The translations under genes and the position numbers were made by a program. The notes beneath the pieces were generated by a model. It saw nothing but the letters and a program-made list of their open reading frames with translations. It searched no databases and was not told the DNA's origin. DNA of 64,000 nt, taken from assembly GCA_963931865.1 (NCBI GenBank), contig OZ007517.1:6895707-6959706 (forward strand), read 5' to 3'. This document shows positions 57,196 to 64,000 of the stretch, piece by piece (position 1 is the stretch's first letter; the number at the start of each line of letters is the position of its first letter). The stretch comes from Axinella damicornis. Lineage: Eukaryota; Porifera; Demospongiae; Axinellida; Axinellidae.

Positions 57196-58571
57196 CCAGT
57201 TGAGGGAACTTTTGGCTTCAAAACATGAGATGAAAAGTTGTTGGAGGTGTAACTGATGATTGAGGAGGAATTCCTTTAGTCTGCTATGGCAAATACCGGG
57301 AAGTTGTTGATTTAGGTTTGATACAGCTAGACCAGAGTGGGTTAGCCTCTGGTGGGATTTCCCATAACAGGACATAGTCTAACTGGTGAGGGTTGCTCGC
57401 AGGGTCGCTCACAAGGTGGGTTCTCCTGGGTGGGATTTATGTGAAGGGTGTGCCACTTCCTGCAGCTATACTGTACCCACACCAAACACCTCCTTTCTAT
57501 GGGTTTTGGGGGTTAGATGTCCATTAGCCACATACAGTTAGCCATAGTCTTATACTTCTATAAACCACAGCTGTTACATGTGTGTAACAATTAGCCTCAT
57601 TCCCAGTCTACCTTCCGCTCCACTTTCTTGACCACATGCATGCCCATTGAACCGTGTGAGCTGTATTTACAGCTCACGTGGTTCAATGGGCATGCAGTCG
57701 CGTTGTTTTGTGCCGCTTTCAGTTAGCTTGTGCGTGGGCATGTTGCCATAGTTGCTGAAACATTGCCAAATACATCATGATGGAGTCAACCTCGCATGCA
57801 GGTTGAGGATGTGTGAGTGGCACCAGGCCTCGACCCGCTTTTACCTTGCACAGTTCAAAGGTCACATCATATGGTCAACAAAGCAGAGCGGGAGACGGAC
57901 AGTGAATGATGCTTGGACTGCATGCCTGCAGTCAGTGCCTACCGCTATGCACTATAGTACAACTCCTGTATGTATCTTTTGTTGCAGGGGATCAGCAAGT
58001 GTCGTGATGAGGAACTGGAGCATAGGGATATTGGACTGAGGCACAATGCAGAGCTGGTATGATGTAGGATCATTGAGAGAACATTCGTGAGGGAATGTTT
58101 ATGAAGGAACGTTCACAAGGGGCGACCTTCAGGGCCACTATTTTGGGATCTTTCTAATCACTGGACTGGAATATGGACTGCAGCGGTGGAATGGAATGAC
58201 CACATGGAATTTTATCTACAGCAGAAGGCACCATTCTACCTACAAGAATGTTCTAGGCTAACCTCTAGCTTTTTTGTCTCTTTCCACTCTGTCAGATCTC
58301 AGAAGGTCTCCTACATACAGAACATAAAAAATTATGTATGTTGATTATGCATGTGACCTTTGACCCATAAGCCTTCGAGGAGGATGCAAGATTCCATAGC
58401 CCATTCCATTTTCCATTCCACCGTTCCAGTCCATTTTCCAGTCCAGCAATTAGAGACGTCCATAATTATTTTAGCCATCCCTTCCACTTCCAGGCACCTG
58501 CATATGAAGGATTGTCTCAGGTGATCAAGACTGGGTGCAGAGCAGCCATCTGGTTGTCAGAACGAATCTAG
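57196..58571 (+). pseudogene. COQ7 pseudogene (exons 4-6 only)
   Basis: Exon copies are 57196-57246, 57988-58056 and 58494-58571. The first has 51 bases where the intact gene has 52: one G is lost in AAACATGGAGATG, shifting the frame, and its donor changed from GTGAGG to GTGTAA. Exon 5's copy is identical in sequence and keeps the [14 protein letters not shown] iron-ligand coding region; exon 6's copy changes one Thr codon to Ala. Exons 1-3 are missing. It cannot make a working enzyme. Confidence 0.88.
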
Positions 58572-58689
58572 ATCTAGCCATGATGATTGCTAATATCAGC
58601 TGATGAGTTCATCACACAATCTAAGCTTACCAACCCACTGCAGAATGTAGACATGTGGTTTACTGATAGAATCAGTAATGTCAGTGGGT

Positions 58690-58990
58690 TGTGTGTGTGT
58701 GTGTGACGGAAGTGGGATGTTCGTGAACTTCGTGGGGCGGGACTAGACTAGTGACGTGCGACCTTCGTACTTTAATTAAAATCTATACTGAACCTCGATC
58801 GATCTCCACAAAGAATGTTCCAGAATGTTGGGCATAGCGCTGGAATCTTCCAGGTGAGGCTACAATTAAGTGGATGCAATCGGTGAGCAGCAGTTGAAGT
58901 GGGCGCAATATCGGGCAGCTGTTGACTCGGGGAAGAGCAGCTGATGCGGAGGCAAGCGGCGAGCAGCAAACATCAGTTTTAAAACAGTTC
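58690..58990 (+). repeat. Dispersed composite repeat copy
   Basis: GAAGTGGGATGTTCGTG...CGACCTTCGTAC (as at 11470 and inverted at 55150) followed by GGAATCTTCCAG, then diverged GAGCAGCAGTTGAAG / GGGCGCAATATCGGGCAG repeats related to 54585-55025. Confidence 0.55.
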
Positions 58991-59294
58991 AAAGATGTAC
59001 TCACTTCTCCTAACCCTGATGCAATTGGAAGAAGCCCTATTGAACCTCAAAATCTCTTCTTAAGAGTTGGAAGCTACCAGGGTCACCCCTGAGATTGTCA
59101 TTAACTCTTATCAGAAATTAAAATGTGGAAAGTGATGGTGGAGGTCTGATATCGATTTTTGCACCCATGCAGCTCTTTCCTATAATTATGCTCTGGCGCC
59201 TGTTATAACAGCATTGTTACATCATGCCTTCCTGTTTTAGTGACGCCGCTGATTAAACTGTTAGCTACCTAAGGGTAACAACAAGGACTATTGG

Positions 59295-59363
59295 AACATG
59301 GTGCCAAAACAATACCACAATAATTATTTGATGATTATTGTGGTATTGTTTTGGCACCATGTT
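59295..59363. repeat. Perfect 30-bp inverted repeat, 9-bp loop
   Basis: AACATGGTGCCAAAACAATA and ten more bases pair exactly with the downstream arm 59334-59363. It lies directly before the reverse-transcriptase remnant. Confidence 0.85.
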
Positions 59364-59394
59364 TCAGTCATTGAACTGTGCATTTTGGAACTAC

Positions 59395-60320
59395 ATAGTG
59401 AGCACTTGCTTTCTTCTCAGTTGCAATTTGGCTTTAAGCCAGGACTATCTACTATATGTGTACCGGTGTGCTCAAGGCAGTTGTAGTATCTTCATGGGGG
59501 CTCAAGCGTATAATATGGGTGTTTAATTGATGCGTCAAAGGATTTTGATACTGTACAATTCTGATAAACTGCTAGCTAGGGATCTGCCAGCTCCAGTACT
59601 TCACTTTCTCTTTCGGTGGTATATTTCTCAACGTCTATGTGTAAATTGGAATCATGTGGGGTGGAGCCCTAGCTTTCGCCCATCTTGTTCACTCTCTATC
59701 TAGATGATCTTCTTACTGAGCTGTCACACATCAATGTTGGCTGCTACTGGGACAAGATCTTTGCCGGGCTATTGCATATGCGGACGATATCACATTAGCT
59801 ACTGGCTCCTACGCCCTCTGCACTTAGAAAACTTCTTGTGATTTCTGGCTCGAGTCTTAAGTTGAAGTTCAACCCAAACAATTAATGTATAATGTTAGGA
59901 TGGAGGTCTTCGGAACTGTGTAATACATTCAAATTCTGTGGCAAGTTCATTAAGTGTCAGAAGTCTGTATCTCATCTTGGTCATGTCCTGTCAGAGAATC
60001 TTCTGATGATTCAGACATTCAAAGGTGTTGCTCTGATTTCATCGAGCTAATTGTACTTTGCTGCTTTTTGTACTCCTGAGGTTCTTATCTTTTGCGTTGC
60101 TATTGTATGTCATATCCCTCAATTAAGTGTCTGAGTTCTCCCTCAATAATTAAGTGTCTTGATGTTTGTATGAATAAAGTTTTGCGGAGGATAATTATGG
60201 TCCTTGATGTATAATTATCACACTGGGATTCTCCATGTTGTTTCTAATTGTTGTGGTGTGTGTTGTAATGGTTTTTGTAAATTACTTCACAGAGCCAAAT
60301 CTTCTCACAACAAACTCGTG
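59395..60320 (+). pseudogene. Degenerate non-LTR retrotransposon reverse transcriptase
   Basis: Recognisable pieces occur in order but in different frames: SQLQFGFKPGLSTI, DASKDFDTVQ, FTLYLDDLLTEL, AYADDIT (the catalytic YADD box), KFIKCQKSVSHLGHVLSENL and later CNGFCKLLHRAKSSHNKLVH. Several stops and frameshifts separate them, so it is dead. The motif order fits the Jockey/CR1-like group. It sits in the 1.6 kb insert absent from the intact COQ7 locus. Confidence 0.75.
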
Positions 60321-60577
60321 CATGCAGTGTTTTTGGTTCTTGTCGCAATCGTACATAGGTCATACGTAATAATAAATATGGTTTTTTGTTCGTGCGTAAT
60401 TATACAAGAGGTGACACAACCACAGGAACAACTGCAGGTTGAACTCTGCAGCCACTTCTGTATCCGGTAACTGGATTCACTTTGCATAATAAGGTTTTTC
60501 ATGCTGAAACTGCTGCTGTTTTGCAGGTTCTGGGGTTGCTCTAGATAACTTAAGTAGCTGTTATGTTGATTAACAAA

Positions 60578-60578
<1 letters not shown>

Positions 60579-60612
<34 letters not shown>
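60579..60612. repeat. Poly-C tract (34 bp)
   Basis: Orthologous in position to the C run at 11749-11785 in the intact COQ7 flank. Confidence 0.9.
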
Positions 60613-60613
<1 letters not shown>

Positions 60614-60654
60614 TAGTAAAATATCATTGAAGCTGGATTGCAGAACATCAGCCA

Positions 60655-63590
60655 ATTCCCCCCCTCTCTCTCTCCTGCCAGACTGCTCATGTATACATAA
60701 TTACTCACACAAGGCAGCCTGCAAATACCACAAGAAGGCCCCAATTCGTTGCTGGAGTATCCAGTGCTGAGATTCATTGTCTTCTATAAACCAAAGTGCG
60801 TCCTCTTCACATAGTAGATGTAGTGAGTACTTACTGTTGAGACGATAACACAAAATTAATGTTTGTTTTTTCTTTTCCCTGTACAATATTTGTATCAGCA
60901 CAAACTTCCCCTCGGCCTTCAAGTATTGATTGTGGCTTGTGTATTTTTTTTTCTGTGGATCATACAATGGTGATGTAGGGCATACTCTTCTGACATGATA
61001 GCAGCTTGCATAACTATAAAGTTTCTTCTGAAATAAATACGATGCCAGCATGAAGCCTGGTACTAGTCAGTCTAGGACAGCATTACTAAAGAGCCTGTCT
61101 GTCCTTTCAACTCTTCAGAGTCATTACTAGCTCGATCTCTTGGACTTGAGCAGGAACACACCTACATAGGTAACATAGTAATTTATGAAATGAAAGCGTG
61201 CACGTGGCAGTCCCACACATCATGTAAGTCCAATATTAGCAAGGGCATAACTTGGTGGACTATCTGAGCCTCATCATGGATATGCATGCCTAGTGAGGTT
61301 TTCATCTCCCCCTCCCTGGCCGGCCTTACAAACAACTTACACTCTGAACACATCACACATACATGCACGCACACATTAACATTTAGAGATACGTACATGC
61401 ACACACTCACACAATCATAAGCAACACAATATAACTGAGGAGATATTATAGTGGGAACACGGTTGACTATATTGTGTCATAGACAACAATAGATATTCAG
61501 CAAGTAGTGACACGAATGAAAATAATACAATTAAGATTAAGATGCATGCCTTGCTGGGGTACTGATGTCATTGTACTAGCAACGTGAGGAGCATAAGAAA
61601 GGCAATGGTCGTGTTTATTCCCTGTTCTCAGATCGACTGTCATGGCTCTTTCTCCAATGTACTACATGCGGACGTCCATATCATGTGATATCACCACACC
61701 AAGCAGACTGAGGTCGATATCTCTCCCCCTATGTTTGCAGTGACATTAATATCATCACCTTGGAGGTCATGCGATTTAACCTCTTTGGGAAAGTTTAGCT
61801 TCGACTCCGCCTCAGTCCATGGAGGATAAATTGCATGACCTCCACATCGACGTAGTAGACCATACACATAGATATTCAGAGAATGCATGAGCCCACAGGA
61901 AAATGCGGGACTCAACTATTGTGCCTTATTGAGAACAACGGCTTCAGTATGTCATTATCTGAGCTATAGCGTGTAGTGGGTTTCTTTCGCAAGAGGAAAC
62001 TTTCACGAATTGCTTATTTTCGTTGAGAAAAGATTTGCAGATTTGCCAGTTCCCTACACCCACTATTGCCACTAATGCTATAATGTGACTTGGTGGTCTG
62101 AGAATAAGAACAAGATAAGAACGGGATCGAGAAGATGAGGGAGTCCATAGCGAACGCTGTCATGCCACGTTCGGCAGCTCTCTTTGCTATCTGCGCCTTC
62201 TGTTTGGGAGTGAAGTAGTTGTATGTCACCTGCTTGCATAGGTACAGGTTCGTCCACCCTGCCAATGCTGGATAGATCTATTGCTACTACCTGTGTCATC
62301 AAATTTTGACAGCCGTGATGGTCGAAAGAGGTACAGCCGTCCATACTGGACCATCCAGCTTTGGTAAAATGGAATGAGTATGCTGGAAAAAAGCGAACAG
62401 GGCCATCATCAGTACTCGGCATGTTGCGGTGTCTGTTTCCGATACCTGGTCACCACAGAAACACGAATGTTTTCTCCCACCAAAGAAACCTGCTATACGG
62501 TATAGTAGTGATGTACAAATTGACCCATAAACTACACCTGTGCCCATGACATGATTGCACTAATCACCTTGGCTACACGTAACCACAACCGCTGGACTTA
62601 CTATTTGTAACATCTGCCAAGTGCTGGGATAGGCCTACAAAAAAGGTTTCATACAAGTTTTGGGAGGGATATTGGGAACCTGATACCCAAAAGCATGTGG
62701 TCTAGTTACTGGTCCAATAATATCATGTGCAATGTATAGAAGGCCATGCTTTCACCATGACTCATGATCAACAGGACGTGAGGGTAAGTTTCTGCCCCTT
62801 GAGCAGTAACAAGTTAGGTCACGCCTTTCTGTGTGCAAAGACTTAACTCACTGTCCAGTTCCCGTAAGAGGATAGGATCCAATGAGCTGCTGGAGCATCT
62901 TCCACAGAGGTATTCTGCAATACCTTTGGAGGATTCATCGTTGACGTACAGGGATGCGAGCAAAATTCATTCTTGGAATAGGACCAACCTTTTCCTCATT
63001 CTCAGCTTCCAATCTGCACAGGCTGCAAATGATTATCAGTCAGACTGACAGTAGAATGTTAACATTGTGAGAGGAAAAAAGAATTTCTACGGTAATTCAA
63101 CCTACCGAAGTTGGGTTGCCTCCATCCCCATACCTAAACCCACCTCCTGCCTTTTGTCTATCCAATAAAAATATATTATTTATCCTTTTTGTCCAAACAA
63201 GGCACATTGTCATAGCTATAGCTGAACACGACTCTTCCATAAACAACATGAAAGTGTGTTCTACACTCTAGATAGCTGCTACTTAACGTACTGGGTTCAT
63301 ACATAGCTGCAGCACCAGATCCAGCAAGGGATTATCTCTAGGGGTTAAGAATTTTATAAAGTGTACATGTGGGCACACAAAATGCGCATTCACATATTGT
63401 GTGTATCTACTCATGCTTGCACGAGGTACACACATCATTCACACACACCAGTTGTGAAAACTGGGAATTAAGCAGACCCACCATACACACCACGTCTCTC
63501 AATGTAATGTGTACCACACCCCTTTCTTTATCAATATGCTGGCACAGTATGCAGAATATTGAATATGATGCCAGTGGTGTGTAGGCCTGA
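60655..63590 (+). repeat. Segmental duplication copy D (no array, no MITE)
   Basis: It starts CCCCCTCTCTCTCTCCTGCC, equivalent to the left border of B, but the minisatellite is absent: the sequence to its left is the COQ7-duplicate flank. It has many small indels relative to B and C, lacks the 289-bp MITE and about 0.3 kb near 33800-34200, and breaks the signal-peptide exon region at about 62947. Confidence 0.85.
62014..62547 (-). pseudogene. Broken counterpart of the 183-residue frame, copy D
   Basis: The frame is split: an upstream piece begins MGTGVVYGSICTSLLYRIAG and the downstream piece holds YNYFTPKQKAQIAKRAAERG. An extra base near 62262 (CCAATGCTGG) and a deletion near 62465 shift it. 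Confidence 0.5.
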
Positions 63591-64000
63591 GATAATTATG
63601 CCTCAACTTGTAGCTATCATTCTATTCCATAATTCTTTCAAAATCTTGCTATTATTCCCAAAACTCTTGCTATTATTCTCATATTATTCTCAAAAAATAA
63701 CTTTAAATTCAACGCTTGTTATACTGCAATGTTAGGGAACATTCAACATAGTCTTGAGTGATCATGAGCAAAGATTGCACCTGAGGTACCGGCAAATCAG
63801 AGTCCTCGGACAACACTGTCAACAAATCAACTACAATATCCGTGCTAGTAACCGTAGTCTCTCGAAAATACGCCCACCCCCCTTTTTCGCGACAGGTCAT
63901 TTATTATTCGAAAGTACGCCCGCCATTATTACCATTGAGGATGGAGTTTGATATTCAATATCTTATGGTCATCAGTCGTCCAGTTACCGTGGTTACGTAC
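63582..64000. repeat. Transposon end and start of an inverted unit fragment
   Basis: TAGGCCTGAGATAATTATG at 63582 matches the left end of the element at 808-1260. From about 63941 the sequence (GAGTTTGATATTCAATATC...CAGTCGTCCAGTTACCGTGG) matches copy A near 1276-1325 in A's orientation, opposite to copy D just to the left. Confidence 0.55.

Larger units (their letters stand above)
57137..60654 (+). repeat. Partial duplicate of the COQ7 3' region
   Basis: Collinear with 9450-11850: exon 4, 5 and 6 copies, introns, 3' flank and the C tract. It lacks the Mutator-like MITE and gains a 1.6 kb insert (58854-60480). Confidence 0.85.

Overview
This is metazoan nuclear DNA: spliced genes with GT-AG introns, many non-autonomous transposons, microsatellites and large segmental duplications, and no bacterial gene organisation. 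The clearest gene is the six-exon mitochondrial COQ7. The AT-rich introns, the abundant MITEs whose ends read TAGCCTCGTTCCC, and a RecQ-like helicase fragment make me favour a sponge (demosponge) or a cnidarian. This placement is inference, not proof.

Layout. 1-3490 is an inverted copy (A) of a roughly 3-5 kb repeat unit. 4.2-5.1 kb holds small transposons. 6101-11325 is an intact COQ7 gene whose introns carry a tRNA-derived SINE, a hAT-like MITE and a Mutator-like MITE. 12.2-13.8 kb may hold a second, unidentified spliced gene. 14885-32347 is a 17.5 kb array of a 21-bp minisatellite. 32348-35922 is unit copy B. 35923-44907 is a second 9 kb array of the same minisatellite. 44908-50108 is unit copy C. 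50166-51768 (minus) is a C2H2 zinc-finger gene split by an in-frame TGA. 51.9-53.6 kb contains hairpin and foldback elements. 54.5-56.7 kb has tandem repeats and the 3' end of a minus-strand non-LTR retrotransposon. 57137-60654 is a partial, broken duplicate of the COQ7 3' half with a 1.6 kb insert containing reverse-transcriptase remnants. 60655-63590 is unit copy D. Past about 63.94 kb an inverted fragment of the same unit begins.

The window is best read as a segmental-duplication and satellite locus. Copies B and C are nearly identical (about two dozen differences by eye over 3.5 kb), and each sits immediately right of an array whose last bases are the same. That implies duplication of an array-plus-unit block. 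Copies A and D lack arrays and act as internal references: they reveal empty sites, and hence target-site duplications, for several transposon insertions. The 21-bp arrays show higher-order repeats, including an exact 334 + 816 = 1150 bp period in array 2. The very long open frames inside the arrays follow from a stop-free 21-bp unit and are not good evidence for proteins.
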